The notes below the pieces were generated by a model, which worked only from the letters and a program-made list of their open reading frames with translations, was not told the DNA's origin and searched no databases. Of a DNA stretch of 64,000 nucleotides, positions 35,031-48,943 are shown piece after piece. The translations under genes were made by a program, and so were the position numbers. Source of the DNA: Toxotes chatareus. Its lineage: Eukaryota > Chordata > Actinopteri > Toxotidae. The stretch spans positions 807,860 to 871,859 of the forward strand of contig CM028903.1 in NCBI GenBank assembly GCA_016801885.1, in the 5' to 3' direction. Positions within the stretch are counted from its first letter, which is position 1. The number at the start of each line of letters is the position of its first letter.

Positions 35031-37761
35031 AGAAACTAATGATAGTAAGACTAATAACAGGACTAATAATAAATAATAATTAATAAGAGTAATCATGGGC
35101 AGTAGGTGGCCCACAGATCCAGACTCCACAGCTCTGAGGGCAGATGAACCTGCAGAGAGAGAAGGAGCTGAGTCAGTAATCAGTGATTCACCGTCACCTC
35201 TGGCTTTACACCTGCTGTCTGACTTTCACAAGACCATTTGAACTGACTGCTGCTTTCAATCAGCCCTTCACCTGTTTAGGAAATGTCTTTATTCATTCCC
35301 TTTGCTACAGAGAGAAGATCCACACTCTCAGGTCTGTATGCAGAGCACAGAGCTGGAGTCAGAGGAGGTGAGGTCGGCTCGAAGCAAAGACTGGAAGCAC
35401 CAACACACAGCACCAGCACCACTGAGGCTGAGGTCACTGATGCAGGATTAATAAACTGAGTGAGTTGTTCATTTAACTGAGAAGCAGCTAGAGAAGCAGT
35501 TCTGACTGAACATTTTGGTTTAACCCATGTGAGAAGGAAACGAGGATTTACTCTGGAACAGTAATGAGTGAACTGTCACCACATTTTACCAGGCAGCCGC
35601 TGCTCAGTGGCTTTTAGGTCCACAGGTTTCTACAGTCTCAGAAATGTTGTCAGGACAATCAATGATCTGATGTCAGAAAAAAAACACATTTGAAAAACTC
35701 AGTGAATGACACTGGTAGATATGTCTGCAAATTTCTCAGGGTGGCTGTGCCCCCCCCCCCAGCAACCACCGGGTGGCACCATTGTCATTTTTCTGTTAAA
35801 AGAGAAATAACAAGTTCTGCTGAAATATGAATAACAATGCATCATTTTTATCCAAGAAAAATACCTTTTTATTTCTTTATAAATCCACATAATTGTATCT
35901 ATGAAAGCATAAAATCCCCGTTTCACATGTTGTTGTGTTTTCTCCTTATTGTGGTCGTTTGTTTCCTTATATTCAAAGTAAATCATGGGTATCAAACCAT
36001 CGAAGACTGTAAGGTGTATGTCACATACAAACACAGACACTGTTTAACAGCAAAGGGGTGGGGGGGGCGAGGTGGAGCGAGGGGACAGGACAGCGCGAGT
36101 TCTGCTGGCCATCTTTTACAACCGCTTAATACATTTAACAATCTCGAGTGCCAGTGTTGATTAGTAGGAACACTTATGGTCAAGTTCTTCAGTGTTTCGT
36201 ACGTGTACAGTTGCTTTCCAGTGTCAAACAGAACGTCAGAATTCACCACTTTCACCACCAAACATAGAGTCGGACTCGCGTGCTTTAAGTTTGGATTTGA
36301 ATCAGTCCTCACTGGTGTTCCTCACGGCTCCGTCCACGGGACACCAGGGTTTTTTTTAATACTCTGACATAGAGAGAAGCAGTCCACCGTGGGCCCAAAC
36401 ACACAGATTATTTCAACGTTATTTAAGTCATCAGCAGCCAGAGTTAGACCGGTAATACCAGAGAGTGTACAATTCAGATGTTCATGAAAATGATAGACAG
36501 ACAGAGAGAGAGAGAGGGAGAGAGAGAGGAGACAGAGAGAGAGAGACAGAGAGAGAGAGAGGAGGGGAAGAGGTGAAATGAAAACGTATGATTAAAGTGC
36601 CAGAGAAGTTGGTTTAGTTTGACAGTTTGTTCTTACTGATGCTTTGAGACGAGATGTTGACAGTGTGCTCGTATTTTCAATCCAAGGCCCAACATGTGTT
36701 TCTTCTCTGACGGCTGAGAGATAACAGAGAGGTGTGCTGTGGGAAGTCTGCATACTCCCCGAAACTGTAGTAATGCTGTCATAATACTGCAGTAATCCTT
36801 TGGCATATGACTGTATGCTGGGGAGAGAGAAGGGCGGTGCCACCAACCTTTGACAAACCACAACTAAGAACATCCTGGAAAAATGTCATTAAATGGGTTT
36901 TTCCCAAATCCACAGTAATCCGTTCAGAATATTCCCAGAGCAGAATGTCAAACGTAGAGACCAGATCCACCCAGCACCTTCTGCTGCCCCGTCAGATCAC
37001 CGGATGCTTCCCTCAGAAAAGAAGAAGCGATTCTGGACCGTGTTCGCTCAGATTCCTCTGATCCGCGGTTTCGAGCCCCAGATAAGAACCAAACATGAGC
37101 AGGGTTTAAAATCCAGAGGCTGACCTGTGTCCCACAGCATCAGCAGGACAGCCGTGCACATCACATCCCTCTGAACCGGGAACCTCCGGTGCTGGTGTGA
37201 GGTGGCATCAAAGGGTTGGGTGTGTCTCTGGGTTCAGTACCCGGTCACTGCAGCGAACTCCATGGACATGACCACACAACCCTCTGACGCACCTTAAGAA
37301 GACAAAGAGACAGAGACAGGTACAGACTGACTGAGTCACTGATCGATTACTGTGAGATTCTCACAATCACAGGTGATTTTAGTGTTTGTGGACACTTTGA
37401 AAATAAAATACTCCATCCAAACTCGTATGAAAGTTCATCCACAAAATAAAATGTCCAACAGTCCTCATAAAGCTGGGGAGTGAAACGTGTTGGAAAGATA
37501 AGGAGAAGAAAGGAGGAGGATGCTTACATAACGGAGTGACAGCGATCTGCATACTGTGGGGGATCAGGCTGTTACATAAAGACCCAGTAAAGAGGAATAA
37601 TGCTGTTTACTGAGGCACAGCCGTGTTCAGAGGCTTCAGGACTCCAGGCCTGACAACGGCTGCTCCCCATCCTCCTGCTTCCTCTCTGTCTCTCTCTGTT
37701 ACAGGATGCTGGGCATGTTTCCACAGCTCTGTTCTGCTGGAGCCGAGAGTAGTTACCCTCT

Positions 37762-37797
<36 letters not shown>

Positions 37798-37911
37798 ATC
37801 TCTCACCTCTCCCGCCTCTTCTCCCTCCAGCACTGTGAAGCTGAATGTAAGAAAATCTGAAAAATACACAGAACCAAGAAAGAAGAAGAAGAAGACAGAA
37901 TTAGAGCTCAC

Positions 37912-38216
37912 GCAGACAGACGGACAGACAGACGGACGGACGGACAGGCAGACGGACAGACAGACAGACAGACAGACGGACGGACGGACGGACAGACAGA
38001 CAGACAGATGGATAGACAGATGGACAGGCAGACAGACAGGCAGACAGACAGATAGAGAGGCAGACAGGCAGACAGGCAGGCAGGCAGACAGACAGACAGA
38101 CAGACAGGCAGACAGGCAGACAGGCAGGCAGGCAGACAGGCAGACAGACAGATGGACAGACAGACAGACAGGCAGGCAGACTGACGGACAGACAGATGGA
38201 CAGTCAGACAGACAGA
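37912..38216. repeat. Tetranucleotide array (GACA/GACG/GGCA)n
   Basis: About 300 bp of GACA-type units on plus, the reverse complement in type of the array at 10640-10937. The open frames across it are composition artefacts. Confidence 0.95.
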
Positions 38217-41200
38217 GGTTTTTAGATGGACTTTTGTCAGTCAGCTGTAAATCTGGGCAGTTTTCTATTTGCAGACTTCTCTTCTCCTCCTTCATGTCCA
38301 ATCTCTTCCCGGTCCTTATCTCCATCCCTCCTCCACCTCATCCCCGAGTTTTCATTTTCTCTCTATCTCTTTATCCTTCCATCTTTTCTTGTCAATAACT
38401 GTGTCTCTGGGCTCAGTGACTCATCTGCACTTCTCTGTGTTTGCTCGGCTGCTTCTCTCTGTTTCTCTCTGTTTTTTTCTATAACACTTCCTTCTGTCTT
38501 CGTCTGTCTTTCTTCTTGCTGTCCTCTTACATTCAGGTCTTTTTCAGTTGGAGATTAAAAGGACTTTGACTTGGTTTTCTATGAGTCAAATGGTTTATGA
38601 AGGGCTCCCTGTAAAGACCAGGTATCGGGAAAGAGCTGCTTCCTGTTAATGTGCACTCATAAGGTTTCTGTAGAGTAAGAGGCTTTGTAGAAAAAAGTGA
38701 AACTAAACTACCTTAATCCTTAAAGAGAAGTTATTCTTCTCCATTTACAGGCTGTTTTATTATGATATTTAAACCACCTTAGAAAGTGAAAATGAGGAAG
38801 AGTTCTGCAGAACACGAGATGATTTTAACAACTGCAGCTCAGCTTATATTTTCCATATCTGCATGGCTCAGACAGACAGCGTCTGAGCCAACAAACAATT
38901 CTTAATCATTCAAAGTTCAATCTAAATCATGGTCCAGCACACGACTGTCATGCAAAGCCAAGGTTTGGTGCCACGGCAGGAAGCAGCGGGATGTTTACAC
39001 CCCGAGCACTTTGTTAGGAACACCTGTTCACCTGCTTATTCATTCAAATATCCAGTCAGCCAATCACGTGGCAGCAGATCCAGGTCACTTAATGTTCACG
39101 TTAAACATCAGAATGAAAAAAGAAATCTGATCTCACAGTTTAACCTAGAGGAACCTGACAGAGAAATCTTTCTGTTCTTTTTCAGTTTGTTATCTTTTCC
39201 AGCATCTTCCAGAAACTGTGGTTGTCCCAGTGCAAACGCATGTGTGTGCATTCATGAATGTGTATGACAGTGTCCTTCTACCTTCCCTGGATACATGAGG
39301 GTAAAAATAAAAGCATGTGAATCTACGGTACGGCGCGGCCAGCAGGTGTCACTGTGACTCTGTGTGGCGCCACTGCCCGCCGGCCTCCGTGGAGGCTCTG
39401 TGGCAGTCGCTAACAGTTTAGTCAGTGTGCCATCCTGCTGCTCGGTGCCAGGCTGGGATCATAAAAGCACGCTGAATGAGGCCCTGATGCCTTGTGGCTT
39501 TACAGAGCGCACAATGATGCTATCTGCCTGTGTGTGCCAGTATCTCTCCACCCTCTCTCTCCCGCTCTGTGCACCAGTGAGAGGGGAAGGTGGGATTCTG
39601 TTTTAAAACCCCTTTCTTCTCACAGCCTAACCTAACCTAACCCTGACCGTTAGCAAAGGCTCATTACGACTGATGAAAGGGTGAATGTCCCACACACAAA
39701 AGTGGGAAATGCTAAACACATCTTTCAGCCCAGCCTTCACCACTTCACCTTCCAGCTCACTACACAAAGACAAATGTTGTATACTGATAATTTAAAAACA
39801 TCTCAGAGTGAAATGAAACGATATGAAAGCAGAAAAACTGGTTTGTATTTATAATACAAATATACACACAAAGCTTTTTGTGTTCCTGTGGCTAAATGTC
39901 TGTGTGTGTCTGTGTGTGTGTGTGTGTGTGTGTTGTGGGACAGGGCACTGATGGCATTTAGGGGAGCAGTGAGTCAGGCTGACCAACAAACACCAGCTCA
40001 GTTCATTTGGTTGGGGAGGAAGCAGGTGCACCGCGATTACTGCTGTTTGTGTGTATGTGTGTGTTTCTTCCACTGTGTGTGTGTAGAGATATTAAACCCA
40101 CAGTAAATGGCCTGAGGGCCAGCGGGGGCCGCTGAGATTACTTCCACAGGAAGAAAAACGTGTGCATGTGTATGGATAGTGTGTGTATGTGTGCGTCTGC
40201 AACAGATTCAGTGTTTTTCGATGGGAGGTGTGTTATTCCAGGGAGGAAAGATGATGTGATGAGTAGATAAAAGAGGATGTAACACTAGGAGGAATGGAAT
40301 GGAGGGATACAGTGGGCTGTGGAGAAAGACATGACCAAACAGGAAAAAAGGGAAGAGGAATGAAAAGCAAAGGAGGAGACGGAGGGAAAAGAAAAGGAGG
40401 TAGGGAGGAAGAGAGAGCAGAGAGCAGAGAGAGAAATGAAATTCGTTCAATCCAGCTGTGTTTAGGAAGTAAGCTGCCACACATGGTTTGGTCCTGTGGA
40501 AAGTTCCGAGGCTGCTGGAAATCTGTGATGTGGATCAAGCTACTGCAGAACAAACAAAGATCAGTGACGTGAAACGTCGACGGCCTGCCATCTGAATCAG
40601 GACGAATAGCGACACAGCTATTTCTGCTGTGTCATCTGTATGTGCTGTGTCACAGTCATTTACACTCCGTATCAACACGTTTTCCTGTGAACTCCTGTAA
40701 CCTGCTCTGTGACAGATCTCAGTCTTTCACCTTGTTGGACGGACTTTGACCTGTCCCATGTGAGACCTGTACAGTCACATGCCGATTGCAATGTGTTACA
40801 TTAGAAAACAAGGAGCAGGTCCATTCAGAAGCTCAGAGTACAGACAGAGAATCCTGTGCTGCTCCCTGTCCTCGTCCCACGGAGCCGGGACGTGTCAGGT
40901 CACACAGGACACGTGAACCACAGGCACCAATGACTCGTTCTGCTTTTTCAGTTAAACAGTGAGTGGAGCCGCTCACCCTGACAGCAGTACTGTCACACTC
41001 CAGCCATTGAACTACACAGGGCCAATATTTCAATTCACACAGAGATAAAAAGAAAAGACACAGCTCATAAATTGTGTGAAGGGGAGAAAATCCTCCAGAG
41101 CTTTGATAGATACCTCACAATAGGCTATACGTCTCAATTTTAGAGAGAAAGTGCTCATAAAAATGATAAAGATAAAGAGAAAATCTATGGTTTCAGATAA

Positions 41201-41991
41201 CAGACAAACAAAATGACCTTGGACTCAGAAATGAAAGGAACGGAGAAGAGAAAGGAAGCATCAAAACAAAACAACTCATTAAAATCAAACAAATGACTAC
41301 AGGGGGGAGACAGGGGAGGGAGAGAGACGTTCAGAGGGAGGGAAGAGGCAACAGGAAGTAAAAGAGAAAACGTGTTTGCTCAAGGAAGGGAGAGAAAGTG
41401 AGACAGGGAGAAAGTAAGGAGGGAGTATACGGTGAGAATTTCTCACCAAGCCGTGAATTTAACAAGGGTTCTACTGTGATCTGTGCACGCTTTACCTCAC
41501 AAACACCTGTCCTGTGAAGGGACAGTGTGACAGACAGCACTGTCTCTGGGAGGAGCTTCACAGCATCTTCGTGACTTCTTCTCACGCTGGCGGGTAAAAT
41601 CAGGGAAATCTGAACTCTGAAAGTTTCTTAGCTTAGCTTAGCTTAGCTAACGTGCACATCCATGTTGTGTTATATCATATGACACACAGCCAGAAAAGGC
41701 AGAAGTGTGTGTGTGTGTGTGATCACAGGAAAGTGTGCTGCTGAGGACACAGGCTGTGGTGGGATCCAGCACAGAGTCTGTCTGTGGACGGTCTGTCTGC
41801 ACCGTCTCATGTTGACTGAACGCTTGTCCTTCCCACCAGCTACTCACCAATGACAGGAGCCGCTCCTCAGTGGAACGTGGAGTTTGGCTCCAGGCACCAG
41901 CAACAAATCAAAAGAGGGGGGAGGGAGGTGGAGTATTGGTTTAGGCTTAAAGATTGGTGGGTTGAGGGTTTGACTGACAGTTTCTCGTGTG

Positions 41992-44900
41992 TTATTGGGA
42001 GATGGCGTCGTCTTCACGGCCAGGATTTAAGTCCACTACAGTTGTCCCTCGGAGAGAAGCCCCTCCCATCCCCTCTGCTGATGCTGACGGTTGGGAGTTT
42101 TTACTAGCACCTCCACCTGGGAGACAACGAGACGCAGGCAGATCATCAGAGGCAGAGAACAAAGACAGATCACATGATTTTCCTCCTCCATTCCTCCTCA
42201 AGTTACCTTGTCCTACAGAGGAGGAGGACGGAGGCAGAGCAAGGACACTGGCCGCCCCTCCCCCTCCTCCGTTGGTCTGTGAGCAGACGTTGGCGTGGCG
42301 TGCTGCGGCTTTCTGTTTGTAGTGGTTACTGTGCAGCTTGTACTTCATCAGAAGGATGAAGATGAAGACAAGGACAGAGGCCACGATGATTCCCCCAATG
42401 ATGATGATCATGGTTCCACCCAGGAACTGGAGATAAAGATTGAACACATGCAAACAGTCAGTCCTGAGTCCACGTCCTATGATTTACGAGGGGAGCTTTG
42501 GGGCTTGTGGTTCCTTGGGTTTGGCTTCTGTTTTCAGAGAGATGGTTTAACATCATAACAGCAAAGTGAACTACAGGACAACTGGGCAAATCTGCTGAGG
42601 AACACTGTGTTTTGATTGAAAGCTCTGGAACAGCTGCTAAATGCACCTCGAAATGAGATTATTTTGTCGGCTGAATACTCATTTTTTAAAAATGTGTCGT
42701 GTCTCTCACAGCATCACGAAGTCAGAGCTCAGGAACAGTGCGCTCCATTCTGTTTACACACTAACCTGGTCTCGTATAGAGTGGCAGCGTCCATACTCTG
42801 TCTCTGTGGTGAAGGACACGCAGCCCACCAGCTTGGTGCCCGTCAGGGCGGTGATGCCATCATCGTACACGGCCAAAACACACAGCTCGTAGTCCCGCGA
42901 CGACGCCAGGTCGCTCAGCAGGAAGTATTTGTGGTTGGCTGGGATCATCCTGGGTGAGAGGGAGACACAGAAAGACGTTTTATTTTGTAGATTATTTGTA
43001 AAGGAAGAGCTACTCCACACAGGTTCAGGTTGTGGAGAGAAAACCAATAATTGCATTTCCTCCCAAGTGTCTGATTTCAACAGATCTTCACTGACGAAAA
43101 CAACCAGCGAGGAGCCAATCACAATCACCGAGAGGAGGAAGCTGAAGGAGGACACATCTGCAGCTGCTTCTTTTCATTTGGTTTTTATTCAGCTTCATCA
43201 CTCAAAACGCTGCAGTGAGCTGCTCTTTTTAATGCTCTCATGTTATTACAGACACATTAAGAAACAGATGAATGTGAGCAACAGTCCAGACCTTTACTCT
43301 GAAACTGTTCCCTTTGGTTGGTTAGAGGCACCTTGGTGCTTTTTTCAGTGTCAGAGGTCTTTATGCTGATCTGAAGATGAAGCTGCAGCAGCAAACTGCA
43401 GAGTTCAGCCTCACCAACTTTCCTCTCAGGAGTTTGTAGTTTTCTGTTGAAAGTCCAATGATTCAGTGACGGAGCTCAACCACTGAGCTGCTCAGGAGCA
43501 GTTCCACTTTTCACTGTGACTCTGACAGTTACTCTGTTCCATTACGACAGTAAAGAGGTTTGCTGCTGTGAACTGAAGCCCTCAGAAAGAACGAGCTGAA
43601 CTCTGATGGAAATAATTCTGTCCCACAGAGCAGAGTTTAGAGTTTCCTGTGTTTTCCAAAACTGTTCATATTATTATTGCTGTGCTGAAAACGTGTGGGA
43701 CTCAACCCTCTGACTTTAGCAGTCCTTCCAAAGCCTTAAAGTCATTGCGGAGACTGAGTTCTTCTGATGCAGAGGCCTAACAACGAAACATTCATGTTGC
43801 TGAAGTCACGTCTACATCCTGGTTAAACTCTGCCCCATAAAACACAGGGCACTGGTTTCACTGGTACAGGGCGTGAACTGGGAGAGCTGCAGTCAGTGGC
43901 GCTCCCAGTTTCCTGAACTGTAAGTTGCTGGTCTGAACGCACAGGTCGTCAGATAAAACACTACAGCTGCTGTTAAAAGCACAAACACTACCTGCTGACA
44001 GCAGGATCTACAACTGGTCCAGGATCTGATCATGTAGCAGTGCCTGCTGTAGACAGAGGAGAGCAGCTGAACCCGAATCTGAGCTTCAAACTGATTCTCA
44101 TTCATCTTTAAACTAAATGTGACGCTGCAAAGTGACGACTTGTCCCTCGTGTTTCTGTCTCCGTCCTTTGCTGTGAGTCCTCGTGCACACGTGCATATTC
44201 TCGTTCAGACAGTGTTCTGCAGGTTGCAGTGACTCCTGTTTCAGCTGTGCTGCAGGGAAACAGAAGCAGAGATCTCACACTACATTCTGGTGAAGAGAAG
44301 AACAGGGGAGTTTTCCAATAACACAAAAGATTGAAGTTGAAGTAGAAAATTGAAGAGGAGACGATATGTTCACACAGACGAAAGACAGCGCAGAAGAGAA
44401 GAGGGAATGGAGAGGGATGTTGCACTTTCAATTTTCAACTTGAAAATCAAAGGATATGAGCTGGAGTGAGATTAAAGACAGAGGGGAGACGAGGAAGACG
44501 GGGCGAAAGCAGGAGAGAAGAAAATGGGGAAATAGAAAACAGACGAACAGGAAGACACAGAGGAGACAACGTGAGACAGAAATGAGAAAGACGGGGAAGG
44601 ATGGAGGTGAAAATAAAGAAATGCCACATTGGAGGACACAGATAAAAACGAGGGAGACGAAAGAAGAAATGACAGAAACGAGAGAAATACAGTGTATAGA
44701 GAGATGTGAGCAGGGATGAACAGAGGAAGGTGGAGAGATGAGACTATCCAAACTTTACATTTCTCAGTTTTGGTCTCAGACTCAGAGAGTGAAGCAGAGA
44801 CCAGCTCTCTGTCAGAGCACAGGAACCTGAGAGAGGATGGAAATCAGACCTGGAACACATCACTGCTTTTCTCATTTGTTCTTTTTTCACTTGTTTGTTT

Positions 44901-47900
44901 TCACTGTCGCCAGCTGGAGTAAACAGAAGTCTGTCCTGATCACTTCACATGGTCTCCCAATCATCCTGTGTTTCACAGGCTGGAAACACGCGTGCATAAA
45001 CGTCCAGGTGGCATTGGGTCATGACCTGACCATGACCATGATGCTTTAAAAACAGCTGATGGACAGTACCTGCAGCTGAACTTTGAACCCTGTGAGATCA
45101 TCCAATGTGGATGTATTCCCTGGATAAATGGATGAGACCAAACTGGAGCTACGAGCAGAGAGAACACTGTTTCCTTCTGTGGACACATCAACTTAGAGGT
45201 TAAAGCAGCTTCAGAACATCTCAGTCATGATGTGCGATGGTGTGTGTGTGTGTGTGTGTGTGTGTCATACATTATTCAGGTGTGAGGCAGTGCAGGTCAG
45301 TTCTTATTTATCAACACTGGAGTGGAGGTGACGAGTCAAGGAATGGAACTATAAAGCCTCCTCTGACCCTATGGGCATTGTGTGCGTGTGTGTGTGTCTG
45401 TGTGTGTGTGTGTGTGTTTCTGTGTGTCTGCAAGAGAGAGACTGTCAGTGTATTACAGAGGTCTGGTGTAAAAGTGCTGCAGCGTTTTGGGTCAGACTAA
45501 TGGTTGAATGAATGCCTAAGGCCAAACACACACACACACACACAGTAGCCTTGTTGTTGCTTGAGGTAACTCACTTTGCAGCTTGAGGTTTTTTTTTTTT
45601 TACTTTACACAGTAAACGCAGCAGCAGTGTCAGAGTTGGTGGTTCAGTTCCCTGCGTGGCTCATAGGGCAGAGGCAGACACCGACCCTGTGCCTTATCGA
45701 GAGAAACATCTGATTCCAACCCATACTGACGAATAAATATCAGAATATTTCAGTCTTCATCAGGTTCTGAAGATATGAACGACCCTGCAGACGTCAGTCC
45801 TCCTTCTTTTTAAAGGACACACTGTGCAGAGCTGCACCACATGTAAGTTTGTATGTATGTATACAATGTATGTATGATGTATGTATCTACACATCCCAAC
45901 TTTCCTCTTTCAGTTTCATTCGTTTTTACTGAAAACAGACAATAGGCTCATACAGGCTCATGGAAGGAGGCTGATGTATGAACTGGATCTCTGCTGATGG
46001 AGCTTCCTGCCAGTGGAGGTTACTCTTCACACCACAGCCTGATGCTTTATGTTACTCTGGCCTTGGGCACAGAAGCAGTTAGAATCCTGCATAATACAAA
46101 CCGGGAAAGACGCCACATAAGTACAGATTAAATACGTCGGCATGGCGGTGTGTATCATTTAAGGTTTTTAATAATGCAGTGCTCATAATGATGTGAAATA
46201 CACTGAGTGTCATATAGGATTTAACAGAAGCGTGACCTCAGGAGCTGCTTCTGTGTCTCTCCATGACAGCTCAGTGAATAATGCAGTGCATGAACCCAAC
46301 TGTGTGAAATACAGCCACTCAGGATTTTACACGCGGCGTGTCACCACATCCAGCCCATCACCGCGTGACGTCTCACATCCATCGCTTCACGTTCTGTGCG
46401 TATGAATGAGTTTCATGTTGGAAACAGCAGAACGTATAGTTTTATTTTCTTCAGAGTAAAGACAGCCTGAAACTACAGGAGATGTCACGTGTAGAGGAAT
46501 CTGGGACGGACGGACAACCCGAGAACATAATGTCTCCGGCCTCAGCTATAAACAAGCAACACGAGCATTGAGAGAGGGACATCTCAGCACTGTGTGACAG
46601 CTTCAGAGCAGAAGGTGCTGAAGTAAATTATTGCCTTGATACCAACAGTGTCTCGTGAGCTGCCCAGGACTTCTCCACCAGACGTAACCACAGAGCCACA
46701 ACGGGAACAAGAGCAGCTTTTTCAATAAAGGTGTACTGATACAAAAGCCCGCTGGGGGGGGAGAGCTGGACAACAAGCCGAGTGTGTAATTGACAGCAGT
46801 GAGTCAGAGCTATACAATTAGAAGTGAACCTGGCAGGCTGTCAGCCATCTGAAGACACGGAGCCCAGGGAGGCAGAGAGAAAAGCTGCAGGAACAATGTG
46901 AGCCTCAGGAGCCTGAGTCTAAGGTTTTCATGGAGCCGAGGACCAAACACAACATGACAATCAGCATCAACACAACCTTTGAGTTTTAATTCACTTTCCC
47001 CCCAATTCATTCAGATTCCTGAAAATGGGACTTTATTAAGATTCCACAGGACACTATAGGAATGAGAGAGTGTCCGGCCAGTGGGACAGGTCCTCTGCAT
47101 GTCCTCACTTCCATCACCTCTCACCCTCTGAACATCAACAAGGAAAGAAAGAGCGCAGAGAAGAGAAAGACTGAGAGAGTAGATGGAGAGTAGGAGAAGA
47201 GGGGAAGGAAAAGAAATGAAGGGGGAAAAGGAGAACGAGTGGAAGAAGAACAAGAAGAGGAACACGTGTTTATTTGGTCTCCTGTGTGTATCAGGTGTGT
47301 GAGGGAAAGGTGGAGCAGTGAGTGGATAAAAGAACGTGATATGGTCCATCACCTTCAGAAAGCCCCTCCCTCCACACCTTTCTTCTTCTTCATCTTTCTC
47401 TTTATCCTACCTTCCAAGCAGCCCTTATAAACAGATGTAAACAACTGACAAAATGTCCAACCACCGGACCGCTCAGCCTCAGCGCAGCTAAATTCCAACT
47501 CCTCTGGAAAACAGATAATTATCTTCCACTTAAAAAAAAGACTAAAGGAAAATAAACTTCCTACAGTTTCTAACATGGTGCTAACATGATGCTAACATGG
47601 CGCTAACATTGTGCTAACATGGTGCTAACACGGTGCTAACACGGTGCTAACATGATGCTAACATGGCGCTAACATTGTGCTAACATGGTGCTAACACGGT
47701 GCTAACATGGTGCTAACAAGTGTTTCTTCCCTTTTCTTTAGTGGGATGTGCTTTTTGGTGCATATCGGTTTGTGGCTGGGAATCATTTGTAATTTAGGTT
47801 TTTGAAATGAACGTTCAGTGCAGAGGACTGACGTCCCTGTCATGGACAAATGGACATTTCAACTTCTGAACTGGAATTCATGGTAAATCCATCAGATGAT

Positions 47901-48877
47901 GTTTGAGATTTTACTGGAACAGTAGTTGGACTGCACTTATGTGGCATTTTTCTCGTCTCACAGCACTTTACACTGCATTCACCCATTCACACACACACAT
48001 TCATCCATCCCATTCACACACTGATGGAACAGTTATCGGGGTAATTTAGGGTTCAGCATTTTATCCAAGGACACTGTGAAATGTGGACTGGATGAGTCGA
48101 GGATGGAGACACGACGTTCCCATCTGTGGACGCCCAGCTGTTATAATGACTGACAGACACTGCCAGCTCTCACAGCAGCTCTCGCTCTGACTTTTGCTGA
48201 GTCCCATGTGTTTGCATTACGACTCCTAAAAGTCTGTGTTTTTATCTTCATGCAGAAACCGGGATGGAGATCCGACCTGCCTGCCTGCAGCTGGGAAAAC
48301 CTCTGGATTCCATCTCAGACTAAAAGCCCGGCTGTCAGCTTCTGCACTGGATGTTTTCTAACTGGTGACCCGGTGAGACAATGTGACATTTGGCTGATGG
48401 AGGGAGAGAAGAGGAAGGAGAGAAAAACGAGGAAGGCAGGAAGGATGAGACAGATACAGGGGTGATATGATGGAGTGAGGGAAGCGAACAGGAAAGAAGA
48501 TGACATTACAGTGACTTTGTAAAGGTCTGTGCACTGATCGAGTGATCGAGTGATGGACGTAGGGGACAGAGGAATGAGAATGAGGTGAGGAGCAGGAAGA
48601 GAGGAACGCTGAAGTTTTATCATTTCAGCAAAATATGATCAGCTGTCATTTCCTAGACCCTTGCTCTTGTTTTCCTTCCTTCCTTTCCTTCCTTCCTCAC
48701 TTCCATCCACCTATCTCTGTATCAGCTGAGTCTGAGAAACATCTTCCCTTATTCACAGCACTGCAGCAATCTCTCCCTCCTCTATCACTCCCTCCCTCTC
48801 TCTCTAGTTTTCCATTCTGCCTCTCTCTCTTCTTTAACCTCTCCTTTGAGAGCCAGACAGGATGGTAATTAGAAAGC

Positions 48878-48943
<66 letters not shown>

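Larger units (their letters stand above)
33144..41991. other. Gene-free region; possible lrfn3 3'UTR at its right end
   Basis: No coding exon was recognised on either strand. It contains dispersed and simple repeats (34925-35030, a GA-rich run at 36497-36565, the tetranucleotide array 37912-38216, a purine-rich stretch 40320-40440) and a TTAGC short tandem at 41628-41648. The lrfn3 3'UTR must begin at 41991 and run leftwards, but its poly(A) site could not be fixed. Confidence 0.5.

Noticed and set aside
35699..36367. Open frames on both strands of 60-113 codons
   Set aside because: No recognisable domain, splice partners or coding bias. Possibly old transposon sequence, but nothing to support a call.
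37753..38398. Open frames of 187-190 codons on both strands
   Set aside because: Same cause: the GACA-type array. Composition is purely repetitive.
39626..39645. Telomere-like CCTAACCTAACCTAACCCT
   Set aside because: Only about three imperfect units; no interstitial telomere block.
41987..42322. Plus-strand open frame opposite the last lrfn3 exon
   Set aside because: Shadow of the minus-strand exon encoding the TM helix and tail. Similar shadows at 52955-53347, 56046-56315 and 62103-62390 were also dropped.
47575..47717. CRISPR-like regular repeats
   Set aside because: Units are 11 bp with no unique spacers, and the genome is eukaryotic. The 13-bp array at 20466-21008 is rejected for the same reason.
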